From assembly GCF_002240355.1 (NCBI RefSeq), contig NZ_CP016353.1, positions 3,212,501 through 3,276,500 on the forward strand: a DNA stretch of 64,000 bases, written 5' to 3'. The notes under the pieces are model-generated. The model had not been told where the DNA came from. It did not search any database and saw only the letters and a program-made list of their open reading frames with translations. Positions 43,499 to 52,039 of this stretch are shown in pieces. The DNA comes from Prauserella marina. Lineage in GTDB: Bacteria > Actinomycetota > Actinomycetes > Mycobacteriales > Pseudonocardiaceae. A program made the position numbers and the translations under genes. The stretch's first letter is position 1, and each line of letters opens with the position of its first letter.

Positions 43499-44658
43499 CG
43501 GCCGGCCTCCGTGGTCTCCCTGGTGGGGCGCTGGCTGAACTTCTGGCCGAGTACGTTCTGGGCGATGGTGTTGCGCAGGACCTCGACCGAGCCGCCCGCG
43601 ATCATCCAGCCGCGTGTCCTGCGCACGATGTATTCGAGTGGGAACTCGGTGGAGTAGCCGCTTGCGCCGAACATTTGCAGCGCGTCGTTGGCGACCTTGA
43701 ACGCGGTTTCGTTGGCGTGCAGTTTGGCGATGGCCGCTTCGGTGGGGTCGGGTACTCCGGTGTCGGCATTGGACACCGCGCGCATGAGCAGCATCTTGGC
43801 CGCGTCGAGCTGAACCCTCATGTCGGCGAATTTCCATTGCAGGCCCTGGAACTCGGAGAGGGTTCGGCCGAATGCCTTGCGGGTCTTGACGTGGTCGACG
43901 GCTCGTTCGTAGGCGGATTCGGCGAGTGCCAGTGCCCGGGATGCGTTGCCCATGCGTTCGACGCCGAACACCGACAGCATCTTCTTGACGGCTCCGGAGT
44001 CGGCGAGTACGTAGTCCTTGGGGATGCGGGCGTTGTCGAAGTAGAGCTGGCAGTGCCGTTCGCCCGACATGTAGGTTTCGGTTTTGCCTCTTGAGAAGCC
44101 GGGTGCGTCGACGGGGACGACGACGGCGCCGATGTCGCGGCTGCGTGGCCCGAAGCGGCACCAGACGACGGAATGGGTGATGTCGGGGCCGTGGGAGTTC
44201 CAGCATTTTTGCCCGTTGAGCACGACTTCGTCGCCGTCGTATTCGGCGCGGGTGGTGAGGTCGGTGAGCGCGGTACCGGCTTCCGGTTCGCTCATACCGG
44301 CGCTGACCAGACCGTCACCGCGCAGCAGCGGGGCCAGCACCTCGTCGTGGACGCGTCGCGAGCCGAAGTGGGCGATCTGCCGGATCGCGCCGAAGTTGGC
44401 TGCCTGGAAGGCGTCGGCGCTGTGCGGGCAGATCTTGCTGATGGTCATCATGACGAGAACGGCGTCGAGTAGTCCCGCGCCCTGGCCGCCGACCTCGACG
44501 GGCAGGGTCAGTCCGGTGAGTTCGTTCGCGGCGAGGGTCTTCAAGCTGTCCCAGGCGAAGCCGTCCCGCGTGAAGGCGTGGGCTGCGAACTCGCGTTGGG
44601 CGAGTGTGCCGACGGAGTCGACGAGGGCCTTTTGTTCGTCGGTGAGCTGGAAGTCCAT
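43495..44658 (-). CDS. acyl-CoA dehydrogenase with the catalytic base in the isovaleryl-CoA-dehydrogenase position
   Basis: A 387-residue FAD enzyme: GMSEPEAGTALTDL, LNGQKCWNSHG, then TRKAFGRTLSEFQGLQWKFADM and MFGASGYSTEFPLEYIVRR. The usual catalytic Glu before Gly-Thr is missing: the sequence reads WMIAGGSVEVLRN. Instead a Glu occurs in VFGVERMGN, which aligns with Glu254 of human isovaleryl-CoA dehydrogenase. A substrate branched near the carboxyl end is therefore plausible. The ATG at 44658 has AAGGAG upstream, and the gene is coupled to the MmgE/PrpD gene that follows. Confidence 0.9.
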   Translation of the reverse strand: MDFQLTDEQKALVDSVGTLAQREFAAHAFTRDGFAWDSLKTLAANELTGLTLPVEVGGQGAGLLDAVLVMMTISKICPHSADAFQAANFGAIRQIAHFGSRRVHDEVLAPLLRGDGLVSAGMSEPEAGTALTDLTTRAEYDGDEVVLNGQKCWNSHGPDITHSVVWCRFGPRSRDIGAVVVPVDAPGFSRGKTETYMSGERHCQLYFDNARIPKDYVLADSGAVKKMLSVFGVERMGNASRALALAESAYERAVDHVKTRKAFGRTLSEFQGLQWKFADMRVQLDAAKMLLMRAVSNADTGVPDPTEAAIAKLHANETAFKVANDALQMFGASGYSTEFPLEYIVRRTRGWMIAGGSVEVLRNTIAQNVLGQKFSQRPTRETTEAGR

Positions 44659-44698
44659 ATCTCCACTTCTCCTTGCGGGGTAGGGACGTGCGGAAGGG

Positions 44699-46042
44699 TC
44701 AGCGGCCGAGCGCGGCGACCGAGGTGGCGACCTCGTCGGCGGTGAATGCGGCGAACCGGGTGGTGAGGGTGTCGACCGCCGCGAGGACCCCGGCGGGGTC
44801 GTGGCCGCCGACGGTGGCGCAGGCCGCTGTTTTCGCGGCGAGTGCGTCGGCGCCGAGCGGGTGCAGGGGCGATCCGGTCATGGGGGCGGTCGCCGAGGAC
44901 ACGGCGCCGCCGGTGGTGTGCACGTGCACCGTGGCCGGTGCCATCGTGGCGGTCGTCCGCTGGTCCTGGTGCACGGTGACCAGTGCGGCTGCCCTTTCGA
45001 TGCGGTCGTCGAGCAGGTCGGGGCCCGCGATGGTGGTGAGGTCGACCTTTCCGGTGACCAGTTGGGCGGCGACGAGCCACGGGATGGAGAACTGGGCGTC
45101 GATGACGGGACGGCCCCTGCGTTCGAAGGGGCGGGACACGAGTGCGTAGGCGGCGCCTTCGGGTACGTGCACGGTGATCGAGGAGATGTCGGCGGGGGAC
45201 AGGTCGGCGGTGGCTTGCGCGGCGGCGGTGATGGCGGCGTGGGTGTAGCGGCAGGCGGGGTAGGGCTTGAGGGAAAGCCGTGCGCCTTCCCATCCCGGTT
45301 CGCGCAGGATCGCCGCCGCGGGCCCCGGCGCGGCGGCGAGCAGACCGTATTCGCCGTCCGCCCAGCCTGAGGGGCCTTCGACCCCGGCGCGCGCGAGAAA
45401 CGCGGCGGTGAGTCCACTCTGGACGGCAAGTCCGGGCTGGAGGCGTTTGTTGACGGCACTGTCGGCGACGACCTGCCTGCTGTGCGGGGAACCGGCTGCG
45501 GGAAGCGCGAGTGCCATGGCGTTGCCGATGCCCTCGGCGTCGAGGCCCATGGTGCGGGCGGCGGCCGCGGCGGCGGCGACGGAGCCGAGCCCTGAGGTGC
45601 GCACCATGCCTTTTTGCGGGCCGATCGCCAGCGACAACCTGGCCAGTACCTGGATTCCGGTGACGAGGCCGTCGAGGATGTCGCTTCCGCCGCGCCGGGT
45701 GTGGATTCCGGCGGCGAGCGCGGAGGGCAGGGCTATGGCCATGGTGTGGACGACGGCGTCGTCGTGGGTGTCGTCGAAGTCCCAGGCGTGGATGAGCGCC
45801 GAGCAGGCGAGTGCCGCTTGTGTGGGGGGCAGGCTCAGTCCGGTCCACGGGACGGGAACTGAGCCGGAACCCTGGTCGCGCAACGCGTCGAGGCTCGGCT
45901 GGATCCCGGTGGCGGTGGCGCCTGCCGAGGCGATGCCGAGTGCGTCGCGCAGCAGCAGGGTGCCGGTTTCCCGTTCGGAGGGGGAGAGTCCTGCCCAGCT
46001 CATGCCTGCCAGTTCGGCAGGCCACTTCGTCGTGGTTTCCAT
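44699..46042 (-). CDS. MmgE/PrpD family protein, copy 2
   Basis: A 447-residue relative of copy 1, with LIHAWDFDDTHDDAVVHTMA in the place of the first active-site loop, VNKRLQPGLAVQSGL in the second, and LKPYPACRYTHAAITAA in the third. The Asp-Asp-Thr-His version of the first loop is the more classical one. It is the first gene of the minus-strand catabolic operon. The ATG at 46042 follows GGGAG. Divergent promoters with the hydroxyacyl-CoA dehydrogenase lie in the 98 bases upstream. Confidence 0.9.
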   Translation of the reverse strand: METTTKWPAELAGMSWAGLSPSERETGTLLLRDALGIASAGATATGIQPSLDALRDQGSGSVPVPWTGLSLPPTQAALACSALIHAWDFDDTHDDAVVHTMAIALPSALAAGIHTRRGGSDILDGLVTGIQVLARLSLAIGPQKGMVRTSGLGSVAAAAAAARTMGLDAEGIGNAMALALPAAGSPHSRQVVADSAVNKRLQPGLAVQSGLTAAFLARAGVEGPSGWADGEYGLLAAAPGPAAAILREPGWEGARLSLKPYPACRYTHAAITAAAQATADLSPADISSITVHVPEGAAYALVSRPFERRGRPVIDAQFSIPWLVAAQLVTGKVDLTTIAGPDLLDDRIERAAALVTVHQDQRTTATMAPATVHVHTTGGAVSSATAPMTGSPLHPLGADALAAKTAACATVGGHDPAGVLAAVDTLTTRFAAFTADEVATSVAALGR

Positions 46043-46098
46043 GGGGCTCCCAGGTTTTGATGGTCGATGTCACTAATCGACTACCGGGAACGTACATA

Positions 46099-46120
46099 CT
46101 CTATAGAGTGTTGTCTACAA
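46099..46120. promoter_or_regulatory. adjacent palindromes in the divergent promoter of the catabolic region
   Basis: ACTCTATAGAGT (46099-46110 region) is a perfect 12-base palindrome and TTGTCTACAA (46111-46120) fits the TNGTNNACNA pattern of FadR-subfamily GntR operators. They lie between the two divergent catabolic transcripts; a GntR gene is at 47902. Confidence 0.55.
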
Positions 46121-46140
46121 GAAATTGAGGAGTTGATTTG

Positions 46141-47088
46141 ATGAGTGCGTCAGCGAGGACAGCACCCACCCCGGCAGCCCAGGAAGCCTTGCCCTGCTCT
46201 GGCGACAGGGTGGCGGTGATCGGCGCCGGCATCATGGGACGAGGCATCGCGCGAGCCTTCGCCTCCGCGGGCGCGGCCGTGACACTGGTGGACGCCGACG
46301 ACACCGGCGCCCGCGCCGCGATCGACGTACTGCGGACCGACCTCACCCGCGGTGCCCGCCGCGATCCCGCGCTCGACGTTGAAGGGACACTCGGGCGCAT
46401 CCGGCCCGAAGGGACACTGGAAGCGGTCGGCGAGGCGAGCGCCGTCATCGAATGCGTACCGGAAGACCTCGACCTCAAACGCGGCATCTTCCAGCGGCTC
46501 GCCGAACTCGCGCCGCGCGACGCCCTGCTGAGCACCAACACCTCCGCCCTGCCCATCACCTCGATCGCCTCCGCCACCGCCGAACCGCACCGCGTGGTGG
46601 GACTGCACTTCTTCAACCCGGTGCACAGGATGAAACTCGTCGAGGTGATCGCCGGTCTGGCCACCGGCGAGGCGACCGTGACCGAGGCCCGCGCACTGTG
46701 CGAACGCGCGGGCAAGACCACGGTGCGCGTCACCGACCGCGCGGGATTCGTGACCAGCAGGGTCAACGTCCTGATCGGCAACGAGGCGTTCCACCTGCTC
46801 ACCGAAGGCGTCGCCGACGCCGAGGAAATCGACATCGCGCTCACCAATGGCCTGAACCACCCGATGGGCCCCTTCGAGCTGATCGACCTCGTCGGGCTCG
46901 ACACCCGGCTCTCGGTGCTGCGGTCACTGCACGAATCACTCGGCGACCGGTTCCGCCCCGACCCCACACTCGTCAGCCTCGTCCAGGCGGGCAGGCTCGG
47001 CCGCAAGACCGGACACGGCGTCTACCGCTACGACGAGGACGGCGCCCGCATCCCCGGCAGCGGCCTCAAGCAGGGAGGCAGGCCATGA
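46141..47088 (+). CDS. 3-hydroxyacyl-CoA dehydrogenase
   Basis: A 315-residue NAD enzyme oxidising (S)-3-hydroxyacyl-CoA to 3-ketoacyl-CoA. The N-terminal Rossmann fold has VIGAGIMGRGIARAFASAG and the catalytic His is in GLHFFNPVHRMKLVEVI; the C-terminal helical domain has HPMGPFELIDLVGLDT. ATG 46141 has AGGAG eight bases upstream; the TTG just before it (46138) is less likely. The stop overlaps the ATG of the enoyl-CoA hydratase. Confidence 0.93.
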   Translation: MSASARTAPTPAAQEALPCSGDRVAVIGAGIMGRGIARAFASAGAAVTLVDADDTGARAAIDVLRTDLTRGARRDPALDVEGTLGRIRPEGTLEAVGEASAVIECVPEDLDLKRGIFQRLAELAPRDALLSTNTSALPITSIASATAEPHRVVGLHFFNPVHRMKLVEVIAGLATGEATVTEARALCERAGKTTVRVTDRAGFVTSRVNVLIGNEAFHLLTEGVADAEEIDIALTNGLNHPMGPFELIDLVGLDTRLSVLRSLHESLGDRFRPDPTLVSLVQAGRLGRKTGHGVYRYDEDGARIPGSGLKQGGRP

Positions 47089-47825
47089 TCGTCCGGCTCG
47101 ACCACGACAATGGCGTCAACACCCTCACCCTCGACCGGCCCGCCAAACGCAACGCGCTCAACGTCGAGATGTCCGAGGCGATCTCCGGCGCCCTCGATCA
47201 AGCCCGCGAGCAACCCGGCATCCTCGTCGTCCGCAGCAGCACACCAGGCACGTTCGTCGCCGGAGCCGACATCGCCGACCTCGCTCAGCGCACCAGAGCC
47301 GAAGCGCTGAGCAGGCTCAACCAGCAACTGTTCCTCAAACTGGAGGAATTCCCGTGGCCGAGCGTGGCCGTCGTCGACGGGCCCGCGCTCGGCGGCGGCT
47401 GCGAACTGGCGCTGGCCTGCGACTTTCGCGTCGGCTCCTCCCGCTCGCTGTGGGGGCTGCCGGAAGTACGGCTCGGCATCATCCCCTCCGCGGGCGGGTT
47501 GTGGCGGCTGCCGAGGCTCATCGGCTGGGCCGCCGCGACCGAACTGATCTACACCGGCCGCAGGGTCGGCGCCGACGAAGCGCGGCAACTGGGGCTGCTG
47601 CACCGGTTGTGTGAGCCGGCCGAGCTGGAGGGCACAATGGACGGTCTGCTCGGCGAGCTGCGGAAGGCGTCACTGACCGCTGTCCGGTACGCGAAGGAGG
47701 CCATGAAGGCGCCGCACGACCGCAACCGGGTCGGCGACGCGGCACTGCAGGCACTGTGCTTCGAGTCCGAGGATGCCCGGCAACGCCTCGGTGCCTTCCT
47801 CGCCCGCTCGAAGGGCACGTCCTGA
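47085..47825 (+). CDS. enoyl-CoA hydratase/isomerase
   Basis: A 246-residue crotonase-fold protein. The oxyanion-hole segments are FVAGADIADL and GPALGGGCELALACDF; a catalytic Glu is in GLPEVRLGIIPSAGG, while the position of the first crotonase Glu is less clear, so isomerase activity is possible. ATG 47085 follows GGGAGG by six bases and overlaps the dehydrogenase stop. It should add water to a 2,3-enoyl-CoA in the same pathway. Confidence 0.9.
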   Translation: MIVRLDHDNGVNTLTLDRPAKRNALNVEMSEAISGALDQAREQPGILVVRSSTPGTFVAGADIADLAQRTRAEALSRLNQQLFLKLEEFPWPSVAVVDGPALGGGCELALACDFRVGSSRSLWGLPEVRLGIIPSAGGLWRLPRLIGWAAATELIYTGRRVGADEARQLGLLHRLCEPAELEGTMDGLLGELRKASLTAVRYAKEAMKAPHDRNRVGDAALQALCFESEDARQRLGAFLARSKGTS

Positions 47826-47901
47826 CCACCGAGGAACCGAGTTCACGACATACTGATGCCGAGCGCCTTTCCTGGGGCGGTCGCCGGACGAGAGGATTGC
47901 G

Positions 47902-48594
47902 ATGGCGTCGGAGACCGAGCCGTTGCGGCCACCGCAAAGCAGAACGGCCTACGTGGTCGAGCGGCTCAAGGAGGACCTGGCCAACGGGCTGATCCAGCCG
48001 GGCGAGACGATCAAGCAGACCGTGCTGGCCAAACGATACGGGGTCAGCCCGACTCCGGTTCGCGAAGCACTGCGCATGCTGGAGTCCGACGGTGCCATCA
48101 CCTACCTGCCGCACAGGGGCGCCTCGGTGAGGGAGATGGCTCCCGACGCCGCGGTCGACCTGTACCGGATGCGGGCCAGCGCCGAAGGTACCGCGACCGA
48201 AATGGCGGTCGAGCGGATGACGCCGTCGGGGCTGGCGCTCATCGAGGAACAGCACGTCGCGTTGAACAAGGCACGAGAAAAGGGAGCCAGTTCGGCGAAA
48301 CTGTCACAACTGAACAGGTCACTGCACTTCACCATCTACGCGCAGAGTTCGCCGCTGGTGGTCGAGTACCTCGAACTGTTGTGGACGCGCTTCACCCCGT
48401 CGACGACCATCTGGACCGGCGAGCATTCCGGCGACCTCAACGACGACCACGAGGCGATCATGGACGCGATCAGGAAAGGTGACGCCAAGCGCGCGGGTGC
48501 CCTGATGTCGGAGCACATCCTGCGGGCGTCTCGGATCAGGGCGCAGGATCCCTCGGTCCGCGCCGAGGGAACCCACACCGACATGGAGACCTGA
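47902..48594 (+). CDS. GntR family regulator, FCD (FadR) subfamily
   Basis: A 230-residue regulator. The winged helix has YVVERLKEDLANGLIQPGE and RYGVSPTPVREALRMLESD; the helical FCD domain carries metal-ligand His residues in LNRSLHFTIY and LMSEHILRASR, so it probably senses a carboxylic acid. AGAGGA lies six bases before the ATG. Its place inside the catabolic region makes it the likely regulator of both transcripts. Confidence 0.92.
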   Translation: MASETEPLRPPQSRTAYVVERLKEDLANGLIQPGETIKQTVLAKRYGVSPTPVREALRMLESDGAITYLPHRGASVREMAPDAAVDLYRMRASAEGTATEMAVERMTPSGLALIEEQHVALNKAREKGASSAKLSQLNRSLHFTIYAQSSPLVVEYLELLWTRFTPSTTIWTGEHSGDLNDDHEAIMDAIRKGDAKRAGALMSEHILRASRIRAQDPSVRAEGTHTDMET

Positions 48595-48607
48595 ACCGGG
48601 CCGCTGG

Positions 48608-49573
48608 TTAGTGGGCGTTTCCGCTGATGATCCGGCGTCCTTTCTGGGTGCCGGTCAGCGTCCACCCTTCGTCGTCCCTGCTGGCGGTGAATGTCGTCGC
48701 TCTGTCCACATAGGCCGGAGTGAGCAGACTGAAGTCGTAGTGCGTCAAGGGTTTCGGCCCGGTAGCTCGGCGCGCGACGTCGAGCAGCAACAGTGCGCTG
48801 AGCGGGCCATGCACGACGAGGTCGGCGTGTCCCTCGACGCCGGTCGCGTACCGGTGGTCGTAGTGGATGCGGTGCGGGTTGTAGGTCAGCGCGCTGAACC
48901 GGAACAGCGTGACCGGGTCAGGGGTGAGTGTCGTGGTGATCTCCGGCTCCGGTCGTGGTGGCGGGGTCCGGTCCGCTCGTGGGCCGGACTGGGCGGGGGC
49001 CGCGCCGTCGTAGCGCAGTACGACCTTGCGGCGTTCGGTCAGCGCGAGACCGTCCTGCGATCCGGAGATCTCGGAGTTTTCGGCGGTGGTGTAGGCGTGC
49101 AGTTCGGTGAGCACCAGCAGCCAGCCGGTGCGTCCTGGCCGGATGCGGCAGTCTTCCAGCAGGCTGAGGCGGGTGACCTCGTCGCCGACGCGCAGCGGAG
49201 TGGTCAGGTCCATGGTCGCGCCGCCGAAGACCCTGCGCCGTGGCCGGTTGGTCGGCATCAGCGCGTGATCGGCGGCGTGACCGTCCTCGGCGAGCGTGCC
49301 GCGGGCGATCGGGTCGCGGAAGTAGACCTCCTGCCAGCCGAGGGGGAGCGGGTCGCCTTCCCGCTCGGCTGGTGGTTCGACGCCGAGGACACCGGCCAGT
49401 GCCTGTGCTCGCCACGGGTCGATGACCGAGGTGGTGCCGAACACCGGCGGCGCGAAGTCGCCGACCATGCCGACCAGTTCGGCCGGTGCCTCGTCCGGCA
49501 CGTCGAGCCGGGCCGGGGTCCATGGTTCGGGCAGGGACTGGACAACCACGTTGTTGCTGCTACATTCCTCCAT
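48608..49573 (-). CDS. MaoC-type hydratase (double hotdog, mesaconyl-C4-CoA hydratase/HTD2-like)
   Basis: A 321-residue acyl-thioester hydratase with two hotdog domains. The C-terminal half carries TYNPHRIHYDHRYA, the Asp/His hydratase site, and VVHGPLSALLLLDVARR. The N-terminal half (LPLGWQEVYFRDP...MDLTTPLRVGDEVTRLS) is a degenerate copy. Known relatives hydrate mesaconyl-C4-CoA or itaconyl-CoA, or serve as fungal-type HTD2 dehydratases. The ATG at 49573 is preceded by TAGACT seven bases upstream and no ribosome site, so it is probably leaderless. It is divergent from the thiolase and convergent with the GntR gene. Confidence 0.82.
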   Translation of the reverse strand: MEECSSNNVVVQSLPEPWTPARLDVPDEAPAELVGMVGDFAPPVFGTTSVIDPWRAQALAGVLGVEPPAEREGDPLPLGWQEVYFRDPIARGTLAEDGHAADHALMPTNRPRRRVFGGATMDLTTPLRVGDEVTRLSLLEDCRIRPGRTGWLLVLTELHAYTTAENSEISGSQDGLALTERRKVVLRYDGAAPAQSGPRADRTPPPRPEPEITTTLTPDPVTLFRFSALTYNPHRIHYDHRYATGVEGHADLVVHGPLSALLLLDVARRATGPKPLTHYDFSLLTPAYVDRATTFTASRDDEGWTLTGTQKGRRIISGNAH

Positions 49574-49580
49574 ATTCAAT

Positions 49581-49592
49581 AGTCTATAGAGG
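49581..49592. promoter_or_regulatory. divergent promoter with TCTATAGA palindrome
   Basis: On the minus strand TAGACT (49586-49581) is a -10 box for the MaoC-type gene. The overlapping TCTATAGA palindrome recalls the ACTCTATAGAGT in the other divergent promoter near 46100. Only 26 bases separate the two start codons, so one bound regulator could affect both genes. Confidence 0.5.
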
Positions 49593-49599
49593 TGGGTCC

Positions 49600-50817
49600 A
49601 TGCTGGGACAAGACATCGTCGTGTGTTCGCCATTGCGTACCCCGGTCGGCCGGTTCGGTGGGGGCCTGGCTTCCACGCCGGTCGTCGATCTCGCCTCCGC
49701 CGTGCTCAGCGCCGTCATGGACCGCGCCGCGCTCGACCCGGCCGTGGTCGACGACGTCATTCTCGGCCACGCCTATCCCACGTCGGAGGCGCCCGCGCTG
49801 GGCAGGGTGGCCGCGCTCGACGCGGGCCTGCCCTCGACCGTGGGCGGCATGCAGGTGGACCGCCGGTGCGGTTCGGGACTGCAAGCCGTCCTGCAAGCGG
49901 CGGCGCAGGTCGCCACCGGCGTGAGCTCGGTGGTGCTCGCCGGTGGCGCGGAGAACATGAGCCAGGCGCCCTTCTACAGCACCACGATGCGATGGGGCGC
50001 CGCCTCTCCCGCCGTGACCCTGCACGACTCGCTCGCAAGGGGAAGAGTCACCGCGGGAGGCCGCACTCAGCCGGTTCCCGGCGGGATGATCGAGACGGCC
50101 GAGAACCTGCGCAGGGAATACGGCATCAGCAGGAGCAGACAGGACGAGTACGCCCTGCTGTCCCAGCGGCGCGCGGCCACCGCGATCGCCGAAGGCCGCT
50201 TCGCCGACGAGATCGTTCCGGTCGCCACCACCGTGCGGCGCAAGGAAGTACTCGTCGACGCCGACGAGCATCCCCGCCCCGGCACGACGCTGGAGCAGCT
50301 CGCGGCGCTGCGCCCGGTGATGGGCAAGAACGACCCCGAGGCCACGGTTACCGCGGGCAACGCGAGCGGGCAGAACGACGGCGCCGCCGCGTGTGTGGTC
50401 ACCACGCCGGAGCGGGCCGCCGAGCTGGGACTGGAACCCATGGCGCGGATCGTCGAATGGGCCGTCGCCGGAGTGCCCGCGGCGACCATGGGCATCGGGC
50501 CCGTCGGCGCCACGGCCAAGGTGCTCGGCAAAGCCGGGCTCAGCATGGCCGATCTCGGGCTCATCGAACTGAACGAGGCGTTCGCGGCCCAGGTACTGGC
50601 CTGCTACGACGAATGGGGTCTGACCGAGGACGACATCGCGGCGAGAGTCAACGTCAACGGCTCCGGGATCTCGCTCGGCCATCCCGTCGGCGCGACCGGT
50701 GTGCGGATCCTGTGCACCCTGGTCAGGGAAATGCGCAGGCGCGACGTTCGCTACGGGCTCGAAACGATGTGCATCGGAGGGGGTCAAGGGCTGGCCGCCT
50801 TGTTCGAACTGGCATGA
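49600..50817 (+). CDS. thiolase (acetyl-CoA acyltransferase)
   Basis: A 405-residue thiolase that cleaves a 3-ketoacyl-CoA with CoA. Cys90 in VDRRCGSGLQA is the acyl-accepting residue; LNEAFAAQ, the His in SLGHPVGATG and the second Cys in TMCIGGGQG complete the active site. GAGGTGG precedes the ATG at 49600. The stop overlaps the ATG of the MFS gene. It is the terminal step of the pathway encoded around it. Confidence 0.93.
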   Translation: MLGQDIVVCSPLRTPVGRFGGGLASTPVVDLASAVLSAVMDRAALDPAVVDDVILGHAYPTSEAPALGRVAALDAGLPSTVGGMQVDRRCGSGLQAVLQAAAQVATGVSSVVLAGGAENMSQAPFYSTTMRWGAASPAVTLHDSLARGRVTAGGRTQPVPGGMIETAENLRREYGISRSRQDEYALLSQRRAATAIAEGRFADEIVPVATTVRRKEVLVDADEHPRPGTTLEQLAALRPVMGKNDPEATVTAGNASGQNDGAAACVVTTPERAAELGLEPMARIVEWAVAGVPAATMGIGPVGATAKVLGKAGLSMADLGLIELNEAFAAQVLACYDEWGLTEDDIAARVNVNGSGISLGHPVGATGVRILCTLVREMRRRDVRYGLETMCIGGGQGLAALFELA

Positions 50818-51983
50818 GATCGTGGTACCCGCACCTCTGCGTCGTCACGGCACTGTCCCAAGCGGCCTACAACGCCGCGAGGATGCTGGTCTCCTACCGG
50901 GCGCTCGCGCTCGGCGGGGACGGCATCGCCCTCGGTGTGATCACCGCACTGTTCGCGTTGCTCCCGCTCGTCATCGCGATGCACGTGGGAAGGGCTGTCG
51001 ACAATGGACGGCCGGCCGGTGTTCTTCGTTCCGGCATCGTGCTGACGATACTGGCCCTCCTGGTCATCACCGCCAGCGACAACCTGCTCGTGCTCGGTCT
51101 CGGCAACGTACTGCTGGGCTTCGGGCAGATCCTCGTCACCGTGTCCTCGCAGGGATTCGTCCCGCTACTGTCCACACCGGACCAGCTTGACCGCAGGTTC
51201 GCGGGCTGGACGCTGGCCGTGTCGGTCGGGCAGACGGCGGGACTGCCCATCGCGGGTGTGGTCTCCTCGGCCAGCAGCGGCGATGCCGGTGTCGTCACCA
51301 CACCGGCGCTGCTCGCGCTCGCCGGGCTCGTCGTGCTCGCGGTGCCCTCGGCCATGCTGCTTCCGGTGCTGCGGCGGCCACCCTCGGCCCCCGCCGAAGG
51401 CAAGAGCCAGTCGGTGGTGACCATGCTCGGCATCCCCGGCATGCGGCCCGCCGTCTTCAGTAGCCTCGTCGTGCTCACGTCGATGGACGTGCTGTCGGCC
51501 TTCCTGCCCGTGCTCGGTGAGGAATTCGGGTTCAGCGTGCTGCTGGTGACCGCCCTGCTGACCCTGCGCACCGGATCGTCGATCGTGTCGAGAGCGTTTC
51601 TGCCCGCGCTACTGCGGATGGTGCCGCGACGATGGCTGCTGCTGTCGGCCACCTTGTGCTCGGCGCTGCCGATGGCGGCCATCCCGCTCGCGGGCAACCC
51701 CGTGTTCATGGGGGTGCTGCTCGTCGTCGTCGGGTTCTTCTGGGGCATCGGCCAGCCGCTGACCATGACCTGGGTGGTGAACCTGGTGTCGGTGCGCAGC
51801 AGAGCGTCGGCATTGTCCTTGCGGCTGACCGGAAACCGGCTCGGTCAGGTACTCGTGCCACTGGGCGCGGGCGCCATCGCGGGGATCACCGGAGTCGGCT
51901 CGGTGTTCGTGGTCACCGGAGCACTGCTGTGGACCTCCAGCGGGTTCACCTGGCGAGCGGTCCGCCGCCGGCGAGCGAACTGA
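50814..51983 (+). CDS. MFS transporter
   Basis: A 389-residue membrane protein with about 12 helices and the major-facilitator loop AMHVGRAVDNGRPAGVLRSG after the second helix in the position of motif A. It is translationally coupled to the thiolase (ATGA), so it probably moves a substrate or product of the same pathway, but the family branch is not specific. Confidence 0.82.
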   Translation: MRSWYPHLCVVTALSQAAYNAARMLVSYRALALGGDGIALGVITALFALLPLVIAMHVGRAVDNGRPAGVLRSGIVLTILALLVITASDNLLVLGLGNVLLGFGQILVTVSSQGFVPLLSTPDQLDRRFAGWTLAVSVGQTAGLPIAGVVSSASSGDAGVVTTPALLALAGLVVLAVPSAMLLPVLRRPPSAPAEGKSQSVVTMLGIPGMRPAVFSSLVVLTSMDVLSAFLPVLGEEFGFSVLLVTALLTLRTGSSIVSRAFLPALLRMVPRRWLLLSATLCSALPMAAIPLAGNPVFMGVLLVVVGFFWGIGQPLTMTWVVNLVSVRSRASALSLRLTGNRLGQVLVPLGAGAIAGITGVGSVFVVTGALLWTSSGFTWRAVRRRRAN

Positions 51984-51986
51984 CCC

Positions 51987-52020
51987 CGCGAGTCCCCCGC
52001 CCAGGACACCGAGATCCGCG
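51987..52020 (+). repeat. 34-base intergenic repeat, copy C
   Basis: Same element as 6713-6746 with two differences, 45 kb away. It starts four bases after the MFS stop codon and ends 19 bases before the -10 box of the next gene. Confidence 0.75.
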
Positions 52021-52039
52021 AACGCCGGGCCACGGCCGG

